From NCBI RefSeq assembly GCF_030253575.1, contig NC_080561.1, positions 26,097,564 to 26,161,563 of the forward strand: 64,000 nt of DNA, written 5' to 3'. The position numbers were made by a program, and so were the translations under genes. Below the pieces are notes generated by a model that was given only the letters and a program-made list of their open reading frames with translations, did no database searches and was not told the origin of the DNA. Positions 12,501-21,362 of this stretch are shown one piece after another. Each line of letters starts with the position of its first letter. Within the stretch, counting starts at the first letter, position 1. Source of the stretch: Rhododendron vialii. Its lineage: Eukaryota > Streptophyta > Magnoliopsida > Ericales > Ericaceae.

Positions 12501-14619
12501 TACCTACTCTTATATCATTATTCCTTCCTACAAACCAATCGATCTGTATGAGTTTTCTTAGCGTTTTATTATTTGAACAAGAAACAGTAAGACAATGAAA
12601 AATTTCAGAATAGGGAGCAACAAACATATGAATTGCATTTCATTAAAATCTTAATTATTACAGAGTTTCGGTAGTCAGCAATGGGACACAGGTTTTGCAG
12701 TTCAGGCAGTTTTGGCTTGTAATCTACTAGAGGAGTCAGGGGATACTCTCAGAAAAGGGCATGATTTTATAAAAAACTCACAGGTATATGTACTTGATCA
12801 TTATTCTACATAAAATATATAGGATTTTTTTAATGTTCACAATTTGATTTAGTATTGATCTTTTGTATCCCTTGGATTTCAAAGGTCAAGGACAACCCAT
12901 CTGGTGACTTCAAAAAAATGTTCAGGCATATTTCTAAAGGATCTTGGACTTTCTCTGATCAAGACCATGGTTGGCAAGTATCGGACTGCACTGCAGAAGG
13001 GCTTAAGGTTTTTTTTTTTTTTTTTTCTTTCTTTCCTTTTCTCATCCTTTATGATGCATAATTTGATACCTATAAAGACAGATGACTGTAATGATTTCTT
13101 CTTCCTTACCAGTGTTGTCTCATGCTGTCACAACTACCACCAGAAATCGTGGGTCCGAAACATGAAGCAGAAAAATTGTATGATGCCGTGAATGTCATCT
13201 TGTCTTTACAAGTAGGGTGCTTTTCAAATTTGCACAAAACACCAAGTAGCATATTCCAATCTTGTTATATGCAGATATAGTACAACATAATACAAAGAAT
13301 GAAAAACCATTTATGTTTCTTAAAATTTTCAGAGTAAAAATGGAGGTTTACCGGCGTGGGAGCCTGTAAAAGGAGCGGATTGGCTAGAGGTAAGATGTCT
13401 AGATCTGTTTTCAGTGACTTTGAGCATAAATGAGGGGAAGATTTTTTTTCTTTAGCTGATTTTCTTTTTGGAATCCTGTTGGACTCTTTTTCCAGCTTCT
13501 TAATCCAACAGAGTTTTTTGCGGACATTGTAGTAGAACGTGAGTACGTAGAATGCACTGCGGCAGCAATCCAGGCTTTCGTGCTATTCAGGAAATTATAT
13601 CCTGGACACCGCCAAAAGGAGATTGATGCTTTCATCTTAAATGCAGTTCATTTTCTTGAAGATACGCAACTGGCAGATGGCTCATGGTATTGTATCGTTT
13701 GACTTTCGAAAGAATTATTTTATTATCCTACAGTTATATTTGTGTGTGTGATTGTGTGTCCATCTTATGGAATATATGTGAATGCGTAGGTATGGTGTTT
13801 GGGGTGTTTGTTTCACTTATGGAACTTGGTTTGCACTGGGAGGTTTAGCAGCAGCAGGGAAGACTTACTCCAATTGTGCAGCTGTGCGTAAAGGTGTCCA
13901 ATTTTTGTTATCTTCACAACGCCATAACGGAGGCTGGGGAGAGAGCTACCTCTCTAGTCCCTTCAAGGTTTTTAATTTTCAGCGAAATTCGCTCATTTGA
14001 TTTAGTGTTTATTCTATTCTCAGTGACTCAAAAGTATCTAACGTCTTTTGTTTTTCAATTCTTTATCAAAATAGAAATATGTACCGCTGGAAAACGACCA
14101 ATCCAATGTGGTGCATACTTCATGGGCCATGATAGGTCTAATTTATTCTGGTCAGGTAAAAACTTCAACTATCACTTGTTCTTGCGTTTCACGCTTTTTT
14201 GGATATGCTAAAGAAACAAAAGATCTATGTAGAAAATTTGTGTGTAAAATTCTGTACATTGTAACTAGGCTGAGAGAGACCCAAGACCTCTCCACCGTGC
14301 TGCCAAGTTGCTAATCAATTCACAAATGGAAACTGGAGAATTCCCTCAACAGGTACTTGATTCACTTCATATATCCAATGGGGAAGGCTTGATTGAAATT
14401 AGAAGTGTAGGGGAAAATAACAAGTTAGAAGCTTCAAGCCTTTCTTCCATTTTTGGTTTTTACTGAGTTTCTCCTCTAACTTGATCATTACATTTAATTC
14501 CACAGGAAATTACGGGAGTATTCAATAAGAACTGTATGCTACACTATGCAGCCTACAGGAAGATATATCCGTTGTGGGCGCTTGCAGAGTACCGAAATAA
14601 AGTCAAATTACCTGCTTAA
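3523..14619 (+). CDS. Oxidosqualene cyclase, beta-amyrin synthase type (16 exons, 760 aa)
   Basis: It cyclises 2,3-oxidosqualene to a pentacyclic triterpene, most likely beta-amyrin, on the endoplasmic reticulum membrane, the first committed step toward oleanane saponins. Exons: 3523-3729, 8665-8850, 9055-9144, 9401-9598, 9807-9891, 11859-12025, 12197-12499, 12664-12783, 12885-13007, 13113-13211, 13333-13389, 13496-13686, 13790-13967, 14075-14155, 14269-14352, 14506-14619. All introns are GT-AG, all phases close, and there is no internal stop. The start gives the family N-terminus MWRLKVAE. The catalytic acid motif DCTAE begins at residue 486. The product signature MWCYCR covers residues 258-263 with Trp259, as in beta-amyrin synthases; lupeol synthases have Leu there. 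QW motifs include QAKDGHW, QNEDGGW, QLADGSW and QRHNGGW. Length matches the family's roughly 760 residues. A mixed amyrin synthase also carries MWCYCR, so product purity is not settled. Confidence 0.93.
3916..4064. mobile_element. Short fold-back MITE in cyclase intron 1
   Basis: The left arm starts TGCTAGACGTATCAATGTGT and continues CACACCTCAACCA. The right arm is its complement, ending GATGTGCCCCTAGCA. The arms are about 40 bp with a few mismatches and the total is about 149 bp. Target duplications could not be fixed. Confidence 0.7.
6121..6283. mobile_element. Fold-back MITE in cyclase intron 1
   Basis: The arms pair TCTTCAAATTAATTACATTG (left) with CAATATAATTAATTTGGAAG (right) and extend outward to GGTGTAAA and TTTACACC-type ends. 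There is no coding content. The exact ends are uncertain by about 10 bp. Confidence 0.6.
6410..6960. repeat. Dispersed repeat, copy 1 (second copy at 50.4-50.8 kb)
   Basis: This block shares a run of landmarks with about 50405-50700: ATCCAAACCC followed by AATTCTAATTTTCTA, then a purine-rich GAGAGA tract, then ACCATCA(T/C)GTGGT and a CCACACAT-type motif, and finally CATCCAACG or CATCGAACA with GACCGGAAC-type sequence. The class is unknown. The later copy is followed by short CACGGG-containing palindromes that recall Helitron ends. Confidence 0.5.
7085..7363. mobile_element. hAT-like non-autonomous element (GAGCCGAGCTCG type)
   Basis: The block is rich in repeated CGAGCCGA, GAGCTCGAG and AAACGAGCC motifs on both strands and ends in CGTTTACACCCCT, the complement of the AGGGGTGTAAACG terminus common in plant hAT-like MITEs. 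The left end is poorly defined. It is non-coding. Confidence 0.45.
7505..8340 (+). mobile_element. GC-rich retroposon-like block in cyclase intron 1
   Basis: The sequence shifts abruptly from AT-rich to GC-rich, begins with a pyrimidine-rich leader (CTCTCTCCTCTCTTCCC) and ends with TTTCAAAGATTAATGAAATT, which resembles a transcript 3' end. The layout resembles the proven retroposon at 42.6-43.5 kb. ORFs of up to 162 codons lie in it, with Gly/Trp/Arg-rich translations typical of non-coding GC-rich DNA. I found no poly(A) tail or target duplication, so the class is inferred. Confidence 0.35.
10760..11215. mobile_element. Degraded inverted repeat with tandem TTTGACCCC motifs
   Basis: The outer sequences pair imperfectly: AATTGCCTATGATGCACGG near 10766 against TGCTTCATAGATAATCGCCA near 11193. 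ACACGG and CGTGTCC motifs lie inside each end. The middle (about 10972-11085) holds four head-to-tail copies of roughly 30 bp, each with AAAAATTACA(G/C)TTTGACCCC. It lies in cyclase intron 5 and is non-coding. Confidence 0.5.
11239..11644. mobile_element. Mutator-like MITE, long near-perfect hairpin (406 bp)
   Basis: Two arms of about 190 bp are nearly complementary (CTAGCCGTACCGACCAATTT on the left, its complement on the right, through to CGAAAAATAGGGTACTCGAT by the loop). The flanks carry an exact 9-bp direct repeat, TTGTTGGGG, at 11230-11238 and 11645-11653, which fits a Mutator-type insertion. The arms are more GC-rich than their surroundings. It sits in cyclase intron 5, about 215 bp before the exon carrying MWCYCR. 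ORFs on both strands here are palindrome shadows. Confidence 0.85.
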
Positions 14620-15855
14620 TTGATCAAAGATCAGGTTCAAGTGTCTCAGCTCATTGCTCGTACTCTCCATAAACAGAATGCATGTACCATTTTGGAAGGT
14701 TTAGGTTGTTCTTCGGTGATATACTATGTAAATAATGTAATGGAGCACCAGCTAATAATCAGGAAGTTAAATGTGCTCATAAAGCTGATTCTGAGGTCAC
14801 GGAATGATATGTTTTTCTTCCATGGCCATGGCTTACAAATATACGTGGACAAAATTGTATTATTCAGTACATACCTACTTTTGTGTTTAATTTTCCATAA
14901 TTTATTTCCAAAATCTAAATACAGTACTGATAAATAGTAGCACGGAGATCCCCTTCTTGTGCAGCTAGCTAGGGATAGCAATGGGTTGATTGGGGCGGTT
15001 TTGAGGTACCCAACCTCAACCCTAAAAGTCTTGAATGCCCCCGGCCTCACCTCAAATCCCGATCGGGTAACAAAAATCTGCCCCATTCCTGCCCACTGCC
15101 CGTCCTGCCACCTTTTTTTTTTTAATCAATTCTCACGAAGGTAGAAAAATATAACTTATTAACAACTGATCTTGCAACAAGTCCTGTTCAAAAAAAAAAC
15201 ACACACACACACTAGATCTTGCAGCAATTTCATCCCAAGTTGTCTGAGCATAAATTCATAATAACAGACAACTCAAGTACTCCTACTCAACAAGTGATTT
15301 TGCAACGAGTTCATCACAAACTAGCCTAAGATTACTCCAAAATATCATAGTCCCGAGTGTCCAACTCATAACACAACTATGAAACTAAAATAACTCCACA
15401 AAACAACTCAAAGACAAATTTTTTCAACTTTCGCGCAAGCAAGGAGTGACAATTATGGAAGCAAGCCTAAAACAAAGAACCAAAAAATACAACAAAAGTG
15501 GATTATTTAAATCCACAAAAGTGCTCTTTTATTTTACTAGTTTCGTCAATAATGAAAACAAATCTTTAATAATTAAATTTATCGGATCAGTCCTTAACTA
15601 CTAAAACACATGAGTAATAGCCATCAACATCCATGTCATCAATAACTGGTGCAAAATCATTTGAATTATCCCCTTAACAAGAAATAAAATAAACCACGTG
15701 TTCTTTCGAATATATCTATCAAAATTCAATTAGACAAAAAAAAACTAGAAAAGTAATCGGAATTTTGATTTACCCTCGGATTCTAGACCAATAACCAACT
15801 ATAAGCACACATCAATGCCTTGATTTCTTGGGATGGAGCCTACTACGGTGTGGAG
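14620..15855. other. Cyclase 3' flank and spacer
   Basis: The cyclase 3' untranslated region must lie at the start, but no canonical AATAAA stands out; AATAATGTAAT near 14731 could serve. From about 14970 a block with repeated GGTACCC, CCCCATTCC and CCCGTCC motifs looks like a fragment of a non-autonomous element. The rest is AT-rich with no gene seen. Confidence 0.5.
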
Positions 15856-16131
15856 TCACAACCCTACCATTAGTGTTGAAAGCAGATCTGAACGCAACAG
15901 TAGAAACAAGTATTGATAACACATCTCTAGATCCCCTTGAAATAGTATTCTACCCAACTTCATCTTGAACCTAGGATCTAACACTGTCACAACACCCAAA
16001 ATCCCATGAATTGTTGTCCAGTACCTCTCATGGTTTACCCAGTCGTTCAGTTGGAACTGGTAGAATGAAGAGATGAGTTCAACATGTCCATTGAGCGACC
16101 TGCCTCGGCCGAACCACCTTATTCGGCCCAC
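15856..16131 (-). pseudogene. hAT transposase remnant (RICESLEEPER-like)
   Basis: An open frame of 91 codons on the minus strand contains VTVLDPRFKMKL (about 15945-15987), the conserved segment before the dimerisation region of plant Ac/RICESLEEPER-like hAT transposases. The zinc finger and most of the catalytic core are absent and nothing flanking continues the match. It is a short decayed relic, not a domesticated gene. The call rests on one motif. Confidence 0.5.
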
Positions 16132-17159
16132 TACACCCTGTTTGGGTTATGTCCGCGGGCCACCTTAGACCCTTTCGTATGATTGTACGCCAATTTCTAT
16201 AGTTTAGGACATGCCCTATCAAGGTCATGCTCGTAGCGGATCAAAAAAAAAAAGGTCATGCTCATATATTGTGGGACATTTCCGGAGGAGACATTTAAAG
16301 TAGACGGTGAGAATAGAAGTTTAGTCTAAATTATCTTGGCAAGAAAGGAAAATTAAATATGGCGGTGGATTTAATAGGATCAATAAATTAGGAAAGTAGT
16401 TAACTAAGGTTCCCATATTTATTTGGTGAATCATAAGTAAATTATATATATGTATGTATTATACGGTTCAGATTAGTGTGGAACTATAACCGTGAATGTC
16501 AATCCACAAGTCAAACCATATAATGGGGTTTCTAATTTTTTTAAGCCATGACCAAATCATACTACTAAAAAACCGAACAAACCTTTTGATTTAGACAGAA
16601 TTCGCGGTTTGACGGATTTTTTGCTTAACCCTAATTTTTCTTATAGTGATTGTCTCTCTCACTCTCTCTTATTAAGGGTGGAAAGTCGTCTTATTAAAAC
16701 TTGTAATTCCTCTCCCTTCTACAGGTGACAAACAGTACCAGCATATGCAGCTTGTATATATAGTTAAGAAAAAACACTTCTTCCAGTGTTGGACGGCCCA
16801 TCCCAACTCATTAGACCAAAGGGTTCTTACGTGCCGGTCCTATGTGGGTAGATCATGTTCCATTAGGTTCTTACGCACAAATATACACAAGCACTTTTTT
16901 ATGGGATCCTGTCCCCACGCGTGCCTCTCTCTTCTCTTCCCCCACCCCCCCTCTTTCTCTCCCGTGGTCTCTCCTCTCTCTTCCATTTCTTTTGCTCTCT
17001 CTCTTCTGTCTCTCACCCTTTTATTTTAAAGCTTAAAATCTTATAGTAATGTTTACAACTTTTTCGTACATATTTATTTTTTCTCAAATTTATGTTTTTG
17101 AAATCTATTCGTAGAGATCTAACTAATGAGATCAATATAAAATATAAAATTTTGAAAAA

Positions 17160-17715
17160 TAAAAATTTCAAAGTCTTTTTTATTTTTTCTAAATTTCCAA
17201 TTAACAGTGTTCATTTAACAAATAGAAGTGTTAAAATTAACAATCAAAAGTGTTAATTTTTTTCTAAATTTAAAATTGACAGTGTTAAATAAAAATTTAA
17301 TACTGTAAATTTAAATTTAACAATGTTAATTTTTTCTAATTTTACACTTATTTGCATTAAATTAACAATTAACAATGTTAAATTAGTAATATTTTGAAGT
17401 GCCAAAAAATAGTATTAAGTTAGTAATTCAAAAAAGTAAATTCGCAATTAATAGTGTTTAGCTAACAAATCACAATGTAAATTCACAACTAATGATGTAA
17501 ATTCACAATTAACATTGTTAAATTGATAATTAATAGTATTTTTTTCCTAGATTTACAATTAAAAGTGTTAAATTTACAAATAAGAGTGTTAAATTAACAA
17601 TTAGCAGTGTTAAATTTTATTTAAATTCAAAATTGACACTGTTTAATAAACAATTATTGGTGTAAATGCACATTCAATAGTGTTTAATTAACAATTCAAG
17701 GTGTAAAAAAAAGGG
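17160..17715. repeat. Degenerate AT-rich minisatellite (AACAGTGTTAA motif)
   Basis: Roughly 550 bp are built from loosely repeated units of about 20-25 bp containing AATTAACAAT and AGTGTTAAAT in alternating order, more than 15 copies by eye. The unit is partly self-complementary (AACA...TGTT). No coding sense is visible. Confidence 0.7.
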
Positions 17716-18110
17716 GACTATTCCTAAAACGGGGCAGTTCCGGGGACACCCAAAAAAACACCTAAAAAAATACCTCATAGTTTCTGATCAAATTTTGATG
17801 ACCTGAGCCGCTCAATGTGATCAGAATGTGATTTTAAGGGTATCCTTTGGAAATCAGCAAAAATAAATGACCAGAAAGGGCTTGATCCGAACAGTTTCGA
17901 ACAATTTTTATTGAACGGTTCAAATAAAAATTGCTCAAAGCAAGCCTTTCTCGGTCATTTTTTTTGCTAATTTCTCGGAAGCACTCTTAAAATCACATTC
18001 TGCACACATTGAACGGTTCAGATCATAAAAATTTGATCGAGAACTATGAAATTGAGATTTGGGGTGTTTTTTTAGGTGTTTTTTTTGGTGTCCCTTGAAC
18101 CGTCCCCTAC
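17716..18110. mobile_element. Fold-back element, family F copy 1
   Basis: The left arm has GATCAGAATGTGATTTTAAG and the right arm has CTTAAAATCACATTCTGCAC. A second pair is CGGGGACACCCAAAAAAACA against TGTTTTTTTTGGTGTCCC-type sequence. The same arms occur in the element at about 31990-32336, with matching TGAACGGTTC and GATTTCTCG motifs, so this is a family. This copy is more diverged than copy 2. Confidence 0.75.
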
Positions 18111-18417
18111 CTAAAATATCTTTGTTTTCTACACATAATTTCATATCTAATATTAGTAATTGTTTAATACATCTTGCCAAGTAGATTTCAAAAATATAAA
18201 TTTTATAAAACTTAAATAGTTTTAAAAAATTATAAGCCTTACGAAATTTTAAATAAAAAAAAGTAGGAGAGAGTGAGAGAGAAGAGAGAGTGAGAGAGAA
18301 GAGAGAGAGGGGCGGAAGAGAGAGGAGAGAGAGAAGGGGGGTGTGGTGCGTACATGCACATGGGGGGGGTGGGCGGGGGGCTGAGAGAAGAGATAGACAC
18401 AGAAGAGAAAAGGAAAG

Positions 18418-18547
18418 GGAAAATGACGGTCAATGACGTGTTTTAATAATTAATACCCGTTAATGACATTTTCAGTATTAACAAATGTTTTCAGCATATT
18501 CTTGACGGGTATTAATTATCAAAACACGTCCTGAGCCATCATTTCCC
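18418..18547. mobile_element. Small fold-back (about 130 bp)
   Basis: GACGTGTTTTAATAATTAAT in the left arm pairs with ATTAATTATCAAAACACGTC in the right arm, and the pairing continues outward to GGGAAAATGA and TCATTTCCCC. It is non-coding, and no target duplication was fixed. Confidence 0.65.
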
Positions 18548-20222
18548 CAAAAGGAAAATATGATGGGTGCGTGTGGGATTGTTTTCTAGGAGACCTAGTG
18601 GACTATTGACTTATTTGGAAAGGATTCTAAGGACTATGAAATTGAAAATTGGAACCGGCCAAGCATTTTCTCTTAGACAAAAAAAAAGGGGGGCCTTCCA
18701 ATACTAAATTAATCTTTCCAAAATGTAGGACAAAAATTACCTAGAGGAGCAACCAAAAAAAGTGTTCATGATTCTTAAACCAGACTACATTCAATCAAGG
18801 AACTTTGTATTTAGAAGATCTAACCGATTATCCAATAATTTCATTAATCTTTGAAATTGTTACAAAGACTAAGGATCCATTTGATTAGAAAGAAATTTGT
18901 ATTGGAAAATGAAAATGAGAGAAAGTAAAGTAAAAGAAAAGAAAGTGGAACAAAATTTATTTTCTTACATGTGTTTGGTTAAAATGAAAGGGTTTGTAAA
19001 AATTTTGAAAGAAAAAATATATTTACTAGCTTACCATTTTACATATATTATGGATCATGATAGAAAAGGAAAAGTAGTTAAGGACATAATGAAAAGTGTC
19101 ATAAAATGTGGTAACATTTTTACAAGAAAATAAAATATCCTTGTTTCTTAGTAAAATGTAGAAGCTATGTAATTATGCTTTAATGAGTTGTACAAGAAAA
19201 TCTATTTTCTTATACTTTCTTGTATTTTAATGCTAATTAAATACTAGAAAAAAGTGTTATTATTTTTTCTCTCTTACATTTTCTATCACTTTCACATTAT
19301 TCAAATGGACCCTAAAGGAACAAGGACTTGAACGTCATCATATCCCTAAAGTAAGAACAATCATGTGCCCAAAAATTTGAGACTCAAATCCAAGATTGGT
19401 AAGAAGCCAACCAAGAAAATACTTATTGTGACAAGCCCACACTTATAGGATCAAGCCCAGAACACCTATTGAGCTAAGCTTAGAACCTAAAAAAAAAATA
19501 CCTTAACCTTAACCATAACCATAACCCTAACCCTAATTATCCAATAATTTTAACTGTGAAAAAGACCACCTCAATTAGGCTTCAAGGTGGGGGAAGTGTT
19601 GCTCATAACGTGCGTACGTAGTAGCCATATTCCTTTATCCAGGTCATCTCCACTCATCATTTCGAATAATTGAAGACTCTATAGTAAACTATCTTCCTGT
19701 GCAATATTTTTACCAAAAAAAAAACACTTTCTACAGAGGACCAATTGTAGCTGATCAATTGTTGCCCTAGCTAGCTTAAACAACCTTTTTTTATAACCAA
19801 GTATTTGAGCCCATTTACACGCATCTCGACTAATTCTAAGAGATCATAATTAAACTCGCCATCCACTAGTGGGAGCCTCACTTGAAGCTGAAGGAAATGC
19901 TCCCTCTGGACCGGCCCAAATAACGCTGTCCAAGAAAGATCATTAGACAACCCCATTTGCCATAAACAATTATGTGCTTGTTCAATGCAAAAAATCTTTA
20001 TATATTCCAGATATTCACATACCAAACATAATATTACAATTCAAACAAAGATTAACAAAAAAAAAAAAAAAAAAAACCCATCTCCCCAAACTTCAACACA
20101 AACTTCCACTTCTAGGAAAGGTGAACTTCAAAACAAATAACCACCTTCTTTAATTTTTGTAACTTCGTAAGCCTATGCTCAATCGGGAAAAGTAACCTAA
20201 CACAAGCACACACAAAAAAAAA
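18548..20222. other. Spacer between transposons and galactinol synthase
   Basis: This region is AT-rich. From about 18866 to 19315 it has opposed GGATCCATTTGATTAG and CAAATGGACCCTAA ends, which suggests a small hAT-type MITE. Near 19500-19540 there is a short run of CCATAACC and CCCTAACC units like plant telomere repeat, too short to mean a telomere. A minus-strand ORF at 19771-20025 has no recognised match. A poly-A tract is at about 20059-20078. No convincing gene is present. Confidence 0.5.
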
Positions 20223-20486
20223 CTAGGCGGCAGATGGGGCAGTAACAAAATGAGCAACTCCAGCCTCCAACAATACCGCCACAAATTTGTTGGTTTCACC
20301 ATCTATAGCTGCGTTGTAGTCCAAGGACTCGTCATTGTAAATGTCCCTCCACTTCTTCACCAGCATCTTAATATCTTCCCAATCCATATGCTCTTCTTTC
20401 CCGGTGTACCTCCACGGCTTTGATCCCTGATCAAAAAATGAAAAATTAATTCGCCCCTTAAGCATTTTCATCATAAATCTACAAAA

Positions 20487-20867
20487 ATGCTAGGGGTACA
20501 TATAAAATGTACATATTATGTACATATCAGTTTTGTGGGGCCCACCTTGGGTCCCACAAAAATGATTCAAACCACCCATTATTTTTCAAACATTTTTTTA
20601 TAGAGCCCTGTAAAAAATCAGCACAACCCGATATCGATAAGGATTTTTTCTTAATTTGTGGAAACGAAACTACTTAACTGCTTAGTTTCGCCCTTACAAA
20701 TTCAAAAAAAATCTTTAACGATATCGGGTTGAGCTGATTTTTTACAGGGCTCCATAAAAAGATGTTTTAAAAATAATGAGCGGTTCGAATCATCTTTGTA
20801 AGACCCGAATTGAACCCCTCAAAATCTATATGTACATTGCATGTACATATTGTATGTACCAATAGCA
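20487..20867. mobile_element. Fold-back MITE in galactinol synthase intron 3
   Basis: Outer ends contain GGTACATA and ATGTACAT motifs in opposed orientation. Strong inner arms pair CAGCACAACCCGATATCGAT with CGATATCGGGTTGAGCTGAT, and GAGCCCTGTAAAAAATCAGC with GCTGATTTTTTACAGGGCTC. The total is about 380 bp, most of the 507-bp intron. Confidence 0.75.
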
Positions 20868-21036
20868 GCACTCATAAATCTATTAAGCTGAGGAGAAATT
20901 AAGGTTTCGAGGAGTGGTAACGAGATCACTCACCGCAGCACAATAGTGAACAACTTTTACTTTGTCGACCTCGATGTTTTCCGGGTGGCGCCACATCATG
21001 GCCAAAACAAGGTTGTAGATCGGCGGGATAGGCACG

Positions 21037-21059
21037 TATATATATATATATATATATAT
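21037..21059. repeat. (TA)n microsatellite inside galactinol synthase exon 3
   Basis: The tract is 23 bases of alternating TA between codons for FRDIY and VPIPP on the minus strand. Family members need about 7 bases here, so the tract is about 16 bases too long and frame-disrupting. TA tracts slip easily, so the length may differ between alleles or may be an assembly artefact. Confidence 0.9.
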
Positions 21060-21362
21060 CCCTAAAGAACATGTTCAAAAAGTCCTGCCACCACAATTAA
21101 TGATTCAAGCCCAAGAATACATTAGTGCTAGAACAATTAAGGTCGACGGAAGATGATTTATTTAAAGAAATCATATGTCCATAAGCAATGATATATACAA
21201 ATGATCTTCACAATGACATTTATTTCACAGATTTATTCTAGATTAATTGAAATTAAAAGACCACAAGAGTGATACATTACTCAAAAAAAACTTTTGCCCG
21301 CAAATCTGTTTATACAGAGATTTCATCTTGCACGATCATATAATAGAAAATAAAGTCACATA

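Larger units (their letters stand above)
16745..18430. mobile_element. Possible element with inverted pyrimidine/purine-rich ends
   Basis: A pyrimidine-rich block at about 16920-17030 (CTCTCTTCTCTTCCCCCACC) reappears inverted as a purine-rich block at about 18255-18410 (GAGAGAAGAGAGAGTGAGAG, with long G runs). Both are joined on their inner sides to a segment resembling TTTTAAA plus CTTATA. Between them lie the AT-rich repeat and a fold-back. I infer one element of about 1.7 kb, but low-complexity similarity alone could produce this pattern. Confidence 0.3.

Noticed and set aside
19495..19545. Telomere-like CCCTAACC units
   Set aside because: Only two or three perfect units among variants; an interstitial scrap, not a chromosome end or telomere site.
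19771..20025. 84-codon minus-strand ORF downstream of galactinol synthase
   Set aside because: It has acceptable composition but no recognised motif, and no promoter or neighbouring exon; left as unassigned.
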